From Gari tellinella (Eukaryota > Mollusca > Bivalvia > Cardiida > Psammobiidae): a stretch of 64,000 bases of DNA. The stretch spans positions 48,652,999 through 48,716,998 of the forward strand of contig OV277863.1 in NCBI GenBank assembly GCA_922989275.2, given 5' to 3'. The stretch's first letter is position 1, and each line of letters begins with the position of its first letter. Positions 1 to 9,572 of the stretch are shown here, one piece after another. The notes beneath the pieces were generated by a model. The model ran no database searches. It was not told the origin of the DNA and was given only the letters and a program-made list of their open reading frames with translations. Position numbers and translations under genes: made by a program.

Positions 1-184
1 CAGATATGGGGAGTACTTCAAAAACTTAAATCTTTATTTCTGGTTAAAATCCTATGGTGTCACTACTCATTAGAATCGTCTCAAAGAGACGATTCTAATG
101 AGTAGTAACACCATAGGATTTGATGCTGAAATCAGTGAGAAAATGTTGGATTTGTTCAATTTACTCCCTCTTATCTGGAGCCCT
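1..184. mobile_element. Palindromic MITE, CTCCAGATAAG family, copy 1
   Basis: The left end is cut by the window edge. The right end reads CTCCCTCTTATCTGGAG, the inverse of the left end of the 1135 copy. The middle is a near-perfect hairpin whose arms start AATCCTATGGTGT and meet at GAGACGATTCTAATGAG. A close copy lies at 41721-41902. No coding capacity; a non-autonomous terminal-inverted-repeat element. Superfamily not assigned. Confidence 0.8.
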
Positions 185-351
185 ATAAATGTTTAGTAAA
201 TTAGATTACAATCTTGAAACAAATACTATCTTGACAGGAGAAGAGTTAAAAGAACCCCTAATATAAATTGAAAGTGCCTATAGTCAAAGTGCATTTACCG
301 TCAATCTTGTTTTTACAGTTAACCCTGTACGCCATAGGTACACATTTTACT

Positions 352-624
352 TAATTGATTTATTCATTCACTGACAAAAATAGCTCCATCTTATACAGTT
401 ATGAATGGGCAACATAAGAAATAGCTCATATATCCTAGCAGATTGTAGCTTAAAGCAGGCTGAAAGGTGCATTTTGCTTTACTTTTAGCCTGCTTTAAGC
501 CATCTGCTAGGATACAGAAAATATTTCTTATGGTGCATGTTTATGATTGTATAAAGTGGAACTATCTGTCTTCAGTGGAGGATTAAATTAAAGGAGTAAA
601 AAGGTGCATTGATGGATTAGTGTG
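352..624. mobile_element. TTAA-1 MITE, symmetrical variant
   Basis: Both halves derive from the same side of the family (the half with ACAGTYATGAATATG and CTAGCAGAT), so the copy is almost fully palindromic around GGTGCATTTTGC. Terminal TTAA-CCC motifs have decayed. It may have arisen by recombination between inverted copies. Confidence 0.75.
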
Positions 625-772
625 GATTGGTACAAGTTTTAATGTACTTTACATTTCATTTGTTTTTAGTTAGTTCTAATTCTTAAGTACATTTATTTGC
701 TACCATTGTTGGCTTTAACCTTTAGCATGCAAGGCAGTGGTTCAACAGTTCTCAGAGTCTTTCTTGTATTAA

Positions 773-918
773 CCAATTACTCCATAGATATGCATTTTTA
801 TGCTTTTAATTTATTCCTTCACCCAATGGTTCCAATTTATACAGTCAAGAATATGCACCAAGGTCCATAAAAAGTTCCCATATCCCAGCTGATAGCAACT
901 TAAAGTAGACTGAAGGTA
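773..918 (-). mobile_element. TTAA-1 MITE, left part only
   Basis: Begins TTAACCAATTACTCCATAG and keeps the outer arm up to AACTTAAAGTAGACTGAAGG. The rest is lost or replaced by unrelated sequence. Confidence 0.7.
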
Positions 919-1134
919 ATCAAATCTGACCAATCAAATGCTTGAGAACACACTCAGACCCAGCTCAAATGCTTTATAACCTGGGACCCTGTTCTTCTAT
1001 TGAGTGGTTGCCTAATACAAGATTGACTGTAGAATTATCTTGCATTTCCTTTAGAAATATCACCAGTCAAATTGCCTAGGTTCAGAATACTGAAACACAG
1101 ACTTTATTGACGACTCTTTTTGATTACTAATAGA

Positions 1135-1270
1135 GCTCCAGATAAGGGAGGTAGTTAAAAAAACTGGAATCTTTATTACTGCATTAAATCCTATGGTGTT
1201 GCCATAGAATTTGGTGATGAAATATGGGAAAATGTTGGATTTGTACTGTTTACTCCCTCTTATCTGGAGC
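1135..1270. mobile_element. Palindromic MITE, CTCCAGATAAG family, copy 2
   Basis: Terminal inverted repeats GCTCCAGATAAGGGAG and CTCCCTCTTATCTGGAG are clear. The GAGACGATTCTAATGAG hairpin core of the other two copies is deleted, leaving CCTATGGTGTTGCCATAG. Confidence 0.8.
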
Positions 1271-1387
1271 CCTGCTAAATCACCCTTAGTGTCCTAAAGG
1301 TTAAACATGTTAGTATTGAAACAAATGTGATATATTTTGTACCAAGTGATAAATTATGTTATTGTGTATATGTTCTTATTGTATTAA

Positions 1388-1833
1388 CCCATTACTCCAT
1401 AAATGCACATTTCAATGCCTTTATTTCTCCACTGAAGAATATAGGTCCACTTCAATGACTTCACACTTTCTGTATATGCAACATAAAAAATAGTTTTTAC
1501 ATCCTTGCAGAATGTAAGCATTCTGCTTTTCTTTGAGGGTGCTTTAACCATTTGAGCTTTAGTCAGGCATATATACGTCCTTTTCGAACAGTGTACCTGC
1601 GAAGAGTACATTTGTCCTATGCAAAACTGTGAAGACCCAGAGCCCTAAAGGAGCCCTCTGATCAGCGTCTGATCTGTTTGTCATATCCAAATACACTGAC
1701 AAAAACGACCCTAAATACTTAACAATCGATTAGACTTAATTTGAAACTAGAATTGATCATTTGAAGTTTAAGGGAGGAAAAGGTTAAGTGGTCAACTGTC
1801 TTCAAAACTAAAATCAGGCAATGGGGTAATGGG
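1388..1833 (-). mobile_element. TTAA-1 MITE interrupted by TTAA-2
   Basis: Left end CCCATTACTCCATAAATGC, right end ATCAGGCAATGGGGTAATGGG. A TTAA-2 element sits at 1548-1783, exactly at the TTAA of the family's hairpin arm (CTGCTTTAAGTGGTC), with TTAA on both sides. Confidence 0.85.
1548..1783 (-). mobile_element. TTAA-2 MITE nested in TTAA-1
   Basis: TTAA at 1544-1547 and 1784-1787. The core contains GAAGACCCAGAGCCC and GGAGCCCTCTGATCAG. The outer arm ends GAAGTTTAAGGGAGGAAAAGG. Strand marked '-' because the GGGAGGAAAG end is on the right. Confidence 0.8.
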
Positions 1834-1867
1834 TTAGAAAACACTTGAAATGGATAAATGTGTTTGT

Positions 1868-2024
1868 AGAACTTTACAGTTACAACTAGGAATACATTAT
1901 TCTTTTCTAATGAGAGTTTTACGCTAAAAACAATGATGTCCATAGCAAACAGTTTGGAGCCAGACCTAGCGCTATATTAAACAGTGTCTGATCTGGTTCA
2001 AACCTGTTTGCCACCCTGTATTAA
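1868..2024. mobile_element. Degenerate TA-1 MITE fragment
   Basis: Shares TTTTACGCTAAAA and CAAACAGTTTGGAGCCAGA with the intact copy that follows at 2047-2293. Termini are not recognisable. Confidence 0.55.
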
Positions 2025-2046
2025 ACAGTTGTAGGTGTGCAAAGTA

Positions 2047-2293
2047 CAGTGGAGAAAATGTTATTCTTTCCCAATAAACGCGTTTACGCTAAAACTATTA
2101 TTTGCAGTGCAAACCGTTTGGAGCCAGATCAGACGCCGGGTAACCCCGCGTCTGAACAGGCTCCAAACTGTTTGCTACCAAGATAAACATGAATTATCAG
2201 AATTGTCCAAAAGTTATACTTTTCTATGTTTTAGTGTTTTGCGTTTGCGTACGTTTGCGTTTAAACGGGAAAGAATAACGTTTTGCTCCACTG
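2047..2293. mobile_element. TA-1 MITE, intact copy 1
   Basis: Flanked by TA at 2045-2046 and 2294-2295. Ends are CAGTGGAGAAAATG and GCTCCACTG. Inner arms carry TTATTCTTTCCCAATAAACG against CGGGAAAGAATAA, and the core hairpin is built on GTTTGGAGCCAGATCAGACG. TA duplication with CAG/CTG ends fits a Tc1/mariner-type non-autonomous element. Almost the same length as the copy at 33737. Confidence 0.88.
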
Positions 2294-2400
2294 TATTTGT
2301 GATAACGTCTTATTTGGTATTGCTTAATATTGTATAAGGTGAATATCATGAAACACCCTAGGTCTGCACTGTTTGCAGTGGTATTGGACACAACTGTTAA

Positions 2401-2642
2401 CCCTCCCCCATAATAGTTGCTTTTAGCGTATTTAATTTATTCCTCCACCGAAGAATATAGTTTCGAATTTATACAGTCATAAACATGTACCAAAGAAGTA
2501 TGTTCTATATCCTAGCATATAGTAGCTTAAAACAGTCTGAAAGTAAAGCAGAATGTGCCTTAAGGCACATTCTGCTTTACTTCCAACCTGCTTTAAGTGG
2601 TCACCTGGCTTAATACCTAGAGACAGGATATGGGGTAATGGG
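2401..2642 (-). mobile_element. TTAA-1 MITE, full length
   Basis: TTAA at 2397-2400 and 2643-2646. The central palindrome GTGCCTTAAGGCAC is perfect. Typical full-length family structure. Confidence 0.88.
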
Positions 2643-2981
2643 TTAATACTGATGAGTGGCAAATTGTGTTGACCCTGATCAGTTGCCTCATTTAAAATGT
2701 AGTGTCTGATTTTATTCTAAAATGATTGCTATGAATTTTTTTTTCTTTAGTTTTGGCTTATAACATATAGTTATACATATATTTTCGTTGCATGTCATAG
2801 TTTATATATTTTAATACTCAAAAGACATTGTAAAAAGTGTGTGAACAACAATAATATTCATTTTCATTTTGTCGTACATATTTTTATATGTCATACAAAA
2901 ATAAGACGACCATGTTTCTGACATATGCTTCAGTGGTATTAGTACATATGAAATATCATATCATCACTAATTAGCCTATTA

Positions 2982-3229
2982 GTAACCCTCTATTCCATAG
3001 TTTGCTCTTAGAATTGAAGACATGTGACCACTTAAAGCAGGTTGAAAGTAAAGCAGAATGCATCTAAAGGCGCATTCTGCTTTACTTTCAGTCTGTTTTA
3101 AGCTATCATCTGCTAGAATATAGAAATAAATTCTTATGATACATATTCATGAGTGTATAAGTTGGAACTATTTTTTTGGGTAGGGGAGTAAACTAAATGC
3201 ATTGAAATGCGTATCTATGGAGTAATGGG
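2982..3229 (+). mobile_element. TTAA-1 MITE, full length
   Basis: Left TTAA has mutated (AGTAACCC); the right TTAA is at 3230-3233. The core is intact with ATCTAAAGGCGC at the centre. Confidence 0.85.
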
Positions 3230-3380
3230 TTAATTCATTCATGTCTTGTTATATTCCTCCATTTTCTTTCATTATTTCAGGTGGAAGGGTTCATTATGTA
3301 TACAAGTGTATTGGGTGTTTTATAGATCAAATAAACTTGTATTAAGCAATAACTGATTAAAAAGGTAGAATGCTCTTTAA

Positions 3381-3624
3381 CCTATAACCCCATAGCATGT
3401 TTCTAGTTTTGAAAACAGGTTACAACTGAAAGCAGGTTGACAGTAAAGCAGAATGCGCCTTAGGGCGCATTCTGCTTTACTATCAGCCTGCTTTAAGCTA
3501 CCATCTCCCAAAATGTAGAAAATATTTCATATGATGCACATTTATTATTGTATAAATTTGAACTATTTTCTTCAATGGAGGAAACAATTAAAGGCGTAAA
3601 AAGGTGTATTAATAGGATAATGGG
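3381..3624 (+). mobile_element. TTAA-1 MITE, full length
   Basis: TTAA at 3377-3380 and 3625-3628. The centre GCGCCTTAGGGCGC and outer arm GGCGTAAAAAGGTG are well preserved. Confidence 0.88.
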
Positions 3625-3744
3625 TTAAAGAAAGATGACAGGTTAAAGCAGGAAAAAAGTAATACAGAAAGCTGGTATAAATATGAGATTACTGTATCAC
3701 TTTTGCCCACTGTATTTAGCTGTCACCTGGCTAAACACAAAAAA

Positions 3745-3875
3745 TGCAACCCTAGTGCTGAGTTTACTCCTCGTTTACCTGAGAAGAGTACACTTGCCTT
3801 ATGAAAATAGTATAGACTCAGGTCAGAGGGCTTCTAAAGGAGCCTTCTGATCAGGGTCCGCACTGTTTGTCCTTT
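3745..3875 (-). mobile_element. TTAA-2-like fragment
   Basis: Contains GAAGAGTACACTTGCC, CAGAGGGCTTCTAAAGGAGC and CACTGTTTGTCC, the family core, without clear termini. Confidence 0.6.
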
Positions 3876-4025
3876 TGAAAGAAAGTGTCAGTATAAATCT
3901 TTCCTTGGAGAAATGTTCCCATATCTTATCCACCAATATGATGAGGTGCTGCAAAATACAGTGTCTCATTAGGGTCTACATTGTTTGCTTATTTTTTTTG
4001 TTTATGATAAGCTATTATGGGTTAA

Positions 4026-4264
4026 CCATTTACTCCATAGATACACAATTTTATCCATTCAATTTATTCCTTCAGTGGCAAAGTAGTTCCAATTGAAACA
4101 CTCAAGAATATGTGCCATAAGAAATACTTTCTATATCCCAGTAGATTGTAGCTTAAAGCAGACTGAAAGTAAAGTAGAATCCACCTTAAGGATTTTGCTT
4201 TACTTTCAACATGGTAACTTGGTAATTCATCTTCAATATTTGATACTAGAAACAGGCTATGGAG
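4026..4264 (-). mobile_element. TTAA-1 MITE, diverged
   Basis: TTAA at 4022-4025 and 4265-4268. One hairpin arm is eroded after CAACATGGTAAC, and the right end reads GGCTATGGAG. Confidence 0.8.
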
Positions 4265-4458
4265 TTAAAGCACCATAGTTGAACAGTATTACTGTTGCCA
4301 TCCTCTGTAAATGAAAATCCCACTTGTTAGAGATTATTTGCATATTCAATATGTGTTATTGTATTTTTAAGATAAATTATTAAAATAAATTGATGAGCAT
4401 CTATGACAACACATAGGTTATAAAAATAAAGGCATCTGTGATTTAACTGTCTCATTAA

Positions 4459-4700
4459 CCCTTTACCCCATAAATATGCCTTATTAGGCCTATAATTTAG
4501 TACTCAACTGAAGAAAATAGTTCCAATTTTTAAAGTCATGAAAATGTATCATTATACATATTTTCTATATTCAAGCAGATGGTAGCTTAAAGCAGACTGA
4601 AAGTAAAACAGAATGCACCTAAAGGCGCATATTGTTTTACTTTCAACCTGCTTTAAGTGATCACTTTTCTATAAAACTAGAAACAGGCTAAGGGTAATGA
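4459..4700 (-). mobile_element. TTAA-1 MITE
   Basis: Left TTAA at 4455-4458. The right end AACAGGCTAAGGGTAATG has lost the terminal GGGTTAA. Core CACCTAAAGGCGC. Confidence 0.82.
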
Positions 4701-4768
4701 CCAATTGCCAAGTGTCAATCAATCTCATGTTATCCAATCAGAAATTGCACCTGTAAAAAACTATTTAA

Positions 4769-5022
4769 TCCTTTACTACATAGACTGTTTCTAGCATTGA
4801 AAATAACTGACTGCTTAAAACCAGGTTGAAAGTAAAGCAGAATGTACATTAAGGCTCATTCTGCTTTACTACCAGCATGCTATTAGCTTCCATCTGATAG
4901 AATATAAAAAAAAATTCTTATGGTACATATCCGGTTTATATGACAAAAAATAAAAAAACACTTTTTTCTTCAATTGAGGAATAAATTAAAGGCATAAAAA
5001 TGTGTATCAATGGAGTAAAGGG
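4769..5022 (+). mobile_element. TTAA-1 MITE, full length
   Basis: TTAA at 4765-4768 and 5023-5026. Core GTACATTAAGGCTC. The right arm has a short A-rich expansion. Confidence 0.85.
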
Positions 5023-5182
5023 TTAAAACATTAAACCTGTGTTTGAGTGACCACTCAAAAGGAGAACAATTAGAAGTCTCTATAAGTTCCTGCTTTTGGA
5101 GCTTTCTGCATTATTTTTGTCCTGGACCAAGTAGCCACTTGTCTATGAATATCTCTGTGCTTCTTCATGAAACTAGTTATTC

Positions 5183-5377
5183 TATATGTATTTTTACGCA
5201 TTTAATTTGTTCCTCCACTCAAGAAAATATAATGTAATCAACTTTATACAGATATGAATATGTACCATACAAAATATTTTCTACATTTTCTGCGCCTTAA
5301 GGCGCATTCTGCTTTACTTTTAACCTAACTTAAGTGGTCATCTGTCCTCAAATCTAAAACCAGGCTATGTTATAACA
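5183..5377 (-). mobile_element. TTAA-1 MITE, decayed
   Basis: Recognised by TTTTTACGCATTTAATTTG, TGCGCCTTAAGGCGCA and ACCAGGCTATG. Both termini and part of the left arm are lost. Confidence 0.7.
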
Positions 5378-5812
5378 GGTTTATGGCCGCTTAACACAGG
5401 AGTTTTGATAATGATAAAACCACCAACAGAGACACAGCTTTTCTTGTCTTGGTGATATCCTACTGGCCTAACATAGATTTACTTAAGAGGCATTGTTTTT
5501 TAAAACTTAATATTTTGTACCTTTGTTAATGAGATTTTTTGGTTTAAAGGCATTTGCACTGAGCTGTTCATGTTAAACATTGGATCATGGTAATTTGGTT
5601 GCTTTTATTAGTTTTAGCTGTTATATTTGTTTTTACATGTATTTTCTCAAAGAGAATATGTATCATTCATGTGACATAATACTCTAACTTCATTTATTAT
5701 TATAATCACAGTTTGGTGAATTTTAGGTCAACCTCAGAAAACGTAACACTTACAAAATATTTGAGTTACAGGTAGTGAATTTCCAGATTATGATTCCTGT
5801 TTAGTAGCAATT
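5378..5812. other. AT-rich stretch, no feature recognised
   Basis: No reading frame of note, inverted repeat or known family end was seen here. Confidence 0.5.
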
Positions 5813-5862
5813 AACACATTCAACCCTATAGCGACGAGTATACTTGTCATTAACAAACAATA
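5813..5862 (-). mobile_element. TTAA-3 terminal fragment
   Basis: TTAACACATTCAACCCTA and GACGAGTATACTTGTC match one end of the TTAA-3 family, and it runs straight into a TTAA-1 copy. Confidence 0.6.
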
Positions 5863-6097
5863 TATAGATAAATCTTTTGATGCATTTAATTAATTCCTCT
5901 GCTGAAAAAAAATAGTCCCATTTTATGCATTGATGAATGTGCAACATAAGAAATAATTTCTATATTCTAGCAGATTGTAACTTAAAGCAGGTTGAAAGTA
6001 AAACAGAATGCACCTTAAGGTGCATTCTGTTTTACGTTCAACCTACTCTAAGTGGTCACTTGTCTCCCAAACTAGAAACAGGCTATGGGGTAATGGG
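5863..6097 (-). mobile_element. TTAA-1 MITE, back-to-back with next copy
   Basis: The right TTAA at 6098-6101 is also the left TTAA of the following copy. Core CACCTTAAGGTG. The right arm has variants (CCTACTCTAAG, TCTCCCAAAC) shared with the neighbour. Confidence 0.83.
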
Positions 6098-6101
6098 TTA
6101 A

Positions 6102-6345
6102 CCCTTTACCTTATAGAAGCGCCTTTTAGCGCATTCCGTTTAATCCTCTGTGGAAGAAAATAATTCCAATCTTTACAGTCATGAATATGTATCAGAAGGA
6201 ATATGTTCTTAATTCTAGCAGGTGGTAGCTTAAAGCAGGTTGAAAATAAAACAGAATGCACCTTAAGGTGTATTCTGCTTTACTTTCAACCTACTCTAAG
6301 TGGTCACTTGTCTCCCAAACTAGAAACAGGCTATGGGTTAATGGG
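6102..6345 (-). mobile_element. TTAA-1 MITE, back-to-back
   Basis: TTAA at 6098-6101 and 6346-6349. The left end is the CTTTACCTTATAGAAGCGCC subtype. The right arm is the same as in the preceding copy, suggesting duplication or gene conversion. Confidence 0.87.
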
Positions 6346-6472
6346 TTAAACACCAATAGTAAATCCTCAGTTGAGGGTCTTTATCATTACAGGGTATTGA
6401 CTAATCCTGTGAAAATTATGGAGAGGAAGGTGTAAAAACATTCTATAATATGTATGTTGTGGACAAAGTTAA

Positions 6473-6680
6473 CTCTTTCAATGCTAAAAAACTCTAGTGG
6501 GTTATTAGGTTCCCTTGTGGAGCTTTTTAGTTACCAAAACATGAACCAGTCTACTTGGAATTTTGGGTATTTAATAGATACTGGTCTGAATGAGCAAACA
6601 GCGTAGTGCCAAATCAGAGGCTCTACACTGTTTGTAAATGTCATGAGTACATTGTATAATGGTCCATGGTGTTGAAAGGG
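6473..6680 (+). mobile_element. TTAA-5 MITE, copy 1
   Basis: TTAA at 6469-6472 and 6681-6684. Ends CTCTTTCAATGC and GTGTTGAAAGGG. Contains ACCAAAACATGAACCAGTC, shared with the copy at 48349. Central hairpin partly eroded. Confidence 0.78.
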
Positions 6681-6849
6681 TTAAAGAGTTAGGTTTTCTG
6701 AGATTACTGTACATAGGAATTATCCTGACGCTTCACATTCCATCAATCTGTTCATTTGTAGAGAAAACCCCTTGTATGAACCATAACTCTGTGTGCAAGT
6801 CAAGATATTACAAGGAATCTCTGATACTTTTTGTGTATTTTACCCTTTT

Positions 6850-6935
6850 TCTCCTAGATGCACACAGCTTAAAGCAAGATGAAAGTAAAGCAGAAAGATT
6901 TTGAAGGAGCTTTTTTGCTTTACTGCCAACTTGCT
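6850..6935. repeat. Hairpin core fragment of TA-2 type
   Basis: CAGCTTAAAGCAAGATGAAA and its inverse TTGCTTTACTGCCAACTTGC form imperfect arms around GGAGCTTTTT. No termini. Confidence 0.5.
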
Positions 6936-6957
6936 TGTAAGCAATATCCTGCCTTAA

Positions 6958-7202
6958 TCCTTTACCCGATAGAAGGGGCTTTTAGCTATTATGATTTATT
7001 CCTCCGCTGAAGAAAATAGTTCCAATTTAATCAGTCATGCATATATATTATAGGGAATATTTTCTATATTCTAGCACATGATAGCTTAGAGTAGGCTGAA
7101 AGTTAAGCAGAATGCGCCTTCAGGCGCATTCTTCTTTACTTTCAACCTGCTTTAAGCAGTCATATATCTTCAATACTAGAAACAATGCTATCAGGTAAAG
7201 GG
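6958..7202 (-). mobile_element. TTAA-1 MITE, full length
   Basis: TTAA at 6954-6957 and 7203-7206. Core GCGCCTTCAGGCGC. Ends CCTTTACCCGATAG and CTATCAGGTAAAGGG match the CTTTACC subtype also seen at 54199. Confidence 0.86.
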
Positions 7203-7206
7203 TTAA

Positions 7207-7508
7207 ACACAGTTGGATAAAGATGATTAGTACTCTTTGCTATGGAGGAAAGGGTAAATCAATTTTTCTCAGAGCCAAAAGTTCTAACATATCAAACCCA
7301 CCTGCTTAAGTGTTCTATTATTTTCTAAATCCATACTAGGAGCTATTGTTTGCATATGAGACAGCTTTGCACTGGTCTTAGTCGGGATGGGCTAACAATG
7401 TAGTGCCCTTCTAGTGTTGTTCGGCATGCAGGGCTGCCATAAGTTGACATAAAAAATCCTAAGATTTCCAAATTTGCATTTTTTCAAGTGCGATTTTACG
7501 AATAGTAC
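7207..7508. other. Stretch with only a faint hairpin remnant
   Basis: A region around 7330-7430 (GCATATGAGACAGC, GCACTGGTCTTAGTC) vaguely resembles a TTAA-7 core. Nothing else was recognised. Confidence 0.35.
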
Positions 7509-7635
7509 CATTACCCCATTGCCTGTGTCTAGTTTTGTTGACACGTGACTGCTTAAAGCAGGCTGGCAGTAAAGCAGAATGCGCCTTAAGGCGCATTCTG
7601 CTTTACTTTCAGCCTACTTTAAGCTACCATGTACT
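7509..7635 (+). mobile_element. TTAA-1 MITE, left half
   Basis: Starts ATTACCCCATTGCCTG and retains a perfect TGCGCCTTAAGGCGCA core. It stops after TACCATGTACTAG, where A-rich unrelated sequence begins. Confidence 0.78.
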
Positions 7636-7768
7636 AGAAAAAAAATCTGAAGATTTAGGAAAAATCCGGAGAAATGGCAGCTGTATCCATAGGAAAACAG
7701 GTTGCTGCTTTATGCTGGAAAAAAAATAATGTAGATAAGCACTTTCTATCACCTGTCACCTATATTAA

Positions 7769-8010
7769 CCCTTTACCCCATAGGATGTTTCTAGTTTTGA
7801 AGACATGTGACCGCTTAAAACAGGTTGTAAGTAAAGCAGAATGTGCCTGAAGGTGCATTCTTCTTACTTTCAGCCTGCTTTAAGCTAACATCTGCTTAAT
7901 ATGGAAAATATTTTTTTATAAAAAATATTTAGGACTGTATAGTTATTTTCTTCAATGGAGGAATAAATTATAAATTAAATGTGTAAAAAGGTGTATTTAT
8001 GGGGTAATGG
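7769..8010 (+). mobile_element. TTAA-1 MITE, full length
   Basis: TTAA at 7765-7768 and 8011-8014. The right arm carries a local duplication of AAATTA. Core GTGCCTGAAGGTGC. Confidence 0.86.
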
Positions 8011-8245
8011 TTAAAAAATGTTGACTGCCCTGTTCCCGCAAATTTTGTATTTATCATGCAGGCGTAATTGCATTGCAGGGTATAAAGTATTAAATCATAC
8101 CAAGGTATCATTCATGTTTTCAATAAAATCATATTTATCAATCAGTTTTTAATTTATTTAATTCCAAATAGATTTTGAATACCCGTTATATTCAGGTGAG
8201 CCTCTATAAACCAGCTAAAGCTAATCACAACTCCAGCTATAGTCT

Positions 8246-8320
8246 TTGCATACTGGGTGAATTTTTTGTCTGCAACAATTGTCGTCTGCTATTTTCTAAA
8301 CATAGAATTTTCAAATTTAT
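8246..8320 (+). mobile_element. TTAA-8 arm, cut by HINE-like insertion
   Basis: TGCATACTGGGTGAATTTTT and CATAGAATTTTC match the left arm of the element at 31660. It is broken at the AGCTCACC start at 8321. Confidence 0.55.
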
Positions 8321-8480
8321 TAGCTCACCTGGCAGGAAGTGCCAAGGTGAGCTATTGTGATCGCCCTGTGTCCGTCGTCGTCCGTCCGTCCGTGCTCACA
8401 AAATGATAGTTACCTGGCTAAAATTGACTAAAATAACCAGACACATAATTGAAAAACATTAACCTGGCAGTTTCTTGTAA
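8321..8480 (+). mobile_element. HINE/pearl-like element, 5' end
   Basis: Starts TTAGCTCACCTGGC with a short hairpin (CACCTGGCAGG...GCCAAGGTGAG), then a CGTCGTCCGTCCGTCCG microsatellite. The same start, inverted, is at 29487-29526. The matching 3' hairpin end was not found, so the right boundary is unknown; the 9.0-10.5 kb arrays may or may not belong to it. Confidence 0.7.
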
Positions 8481-8520
8481 CATTAACCTGGCCATTTCTT
8501 GTGACATTAACCTGGCCAGT

Positions 8521-8560
8521 TGTGGGACATAGGGTTAGGGGTAGGGTTAGCCTCCAGATC
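8521..8560. repeat. Short TTAGGG-like run and local direct repeats
   Basis: GGGTTAGGGGTAGGGTTAG follows three direct copies of CATTAACCTGGCC (8458-8520). Too short to call an interstitial telomere. Confidence 0.4.
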
Positions 8561-8649
8561 ATTTTATAACAAAGTTAGATTTCATTTATGTGGCTAACCA
8601 CACACAGTTTAACCACATAAAAGAGATAAAATAAAGAAGGAAATGGCCA

Positions 8650-9005
8650 CTCCATGACTGGTCGCTATGATGCTGTAACCTGTCCATCTAATTTGCTTGT
8701 GGGCTTTAGGTGGAGGACACACGTTTGGTGGTCAAACTGTGTCGAAGACTGATGGCAAATTTGCCGAGAATTGTGGCAAGTCTGTGTCCGAGACTGGTGG
8801 CAAGTCTGTGTCCGAGACTGAAGAGAAGGAGGAAGAGTTGAGGAGGTAATGTGGAGGAGAGAGGACTGCGGGTTCCAGCGAGATTTCCACTCCATGACTG
8901 GTCGCTTATGATGATGCTGTAACCTGACCATCTAATTTGCTTGTGGGCTTTGGGTGGCGGACACGCGTTTGGTTTCATGGTAAAACTGTCCAAAACTGAT
9001 GACAA
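8650..9005 (+). repeat. Direct duplication of a 115-bp segment
   Basis: CCACTCCATGACTGGTCGC through GGGCTTTRGGTGG occurs at about 8648-8765 and again at 8887-9005. Each leads into the 24-bp minisatellite motif, so the duplicated block probably included a start of the array. Confidence 0.75.
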
Positions 9006-9572
9006 GTCTGTGTCCAAGACTGGTGGTAAGAATGTGTGGCAAGAATGTGTCCAAGACTGGTGGCAAGAATGTGTCCAAGACTGGTGGCAAGTCTGTGTCC
9101 AAGACTTGTGGCAAGAATGTGTCCAAGAATGGTGGCAAGTCTGTGGCCAAGACTTGTGGCAAGAATGTGTCCAAGACTGGTGGCAAGTATGTATCAGAGA
9201 CTGGTGGCAAGTCTGTGTCTGAGACTGGTGGCAAGAATGTGTCCAAGACTTGTGGCAAGAATGTGTCCAAGACTGGTGGCAAGAAGGTGTCCAAGACTGG
9301 TGGCAAGAATGTGTCCGAGACTGGTGGCAAGTCTGTGGCCAAGACTTGTGGCAAGAATGTGTCCAAGACTATTGGCAAGTATGTATCAGAGACTGGTGGC
9401 AAGTCTGTGTCTGAGACTGGTGGCAAGAATGTGTCCAAGACTGGTGGCAAGAATGTATCAGAGACTGGTGGCAAGTCTGTGTCTGAGACTGGTGGCAAGA
9501 ATGTGTCCAAGACTTGTGGCAAGAATGTGTCCGAGACTGGTGGCAAGTCTGTGCCCAAGACTGATGGCAAGA
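9002..9572 (+). repeat. 24-bp minisatellite with open frames
   Basis: About 23 tandem units of the type GGTGGCAAGAATGTGTCC + AAGACT, alternating with AAGTCTGTGTC + YGAGACT. Since 24 is a multiple of 3 and the unit has no stop, long frames stay open in three plus-strand frames and at least one minus-strand frame. The largest would encode GKNVSKTG-type octapeptides. A higher-order period of 8 units (192 bp) is visible: the rare unit with CTGTGGCCAAG starts at 9141 and again at 9333. No splice context, homology or codon bias supports translation; treated as a repeat. Confidence 0.9.

Noticed and set aside
8530..8560. Interstitial telomere repeat
   Set aside because: Only two to three imperfect TTAGGG units.
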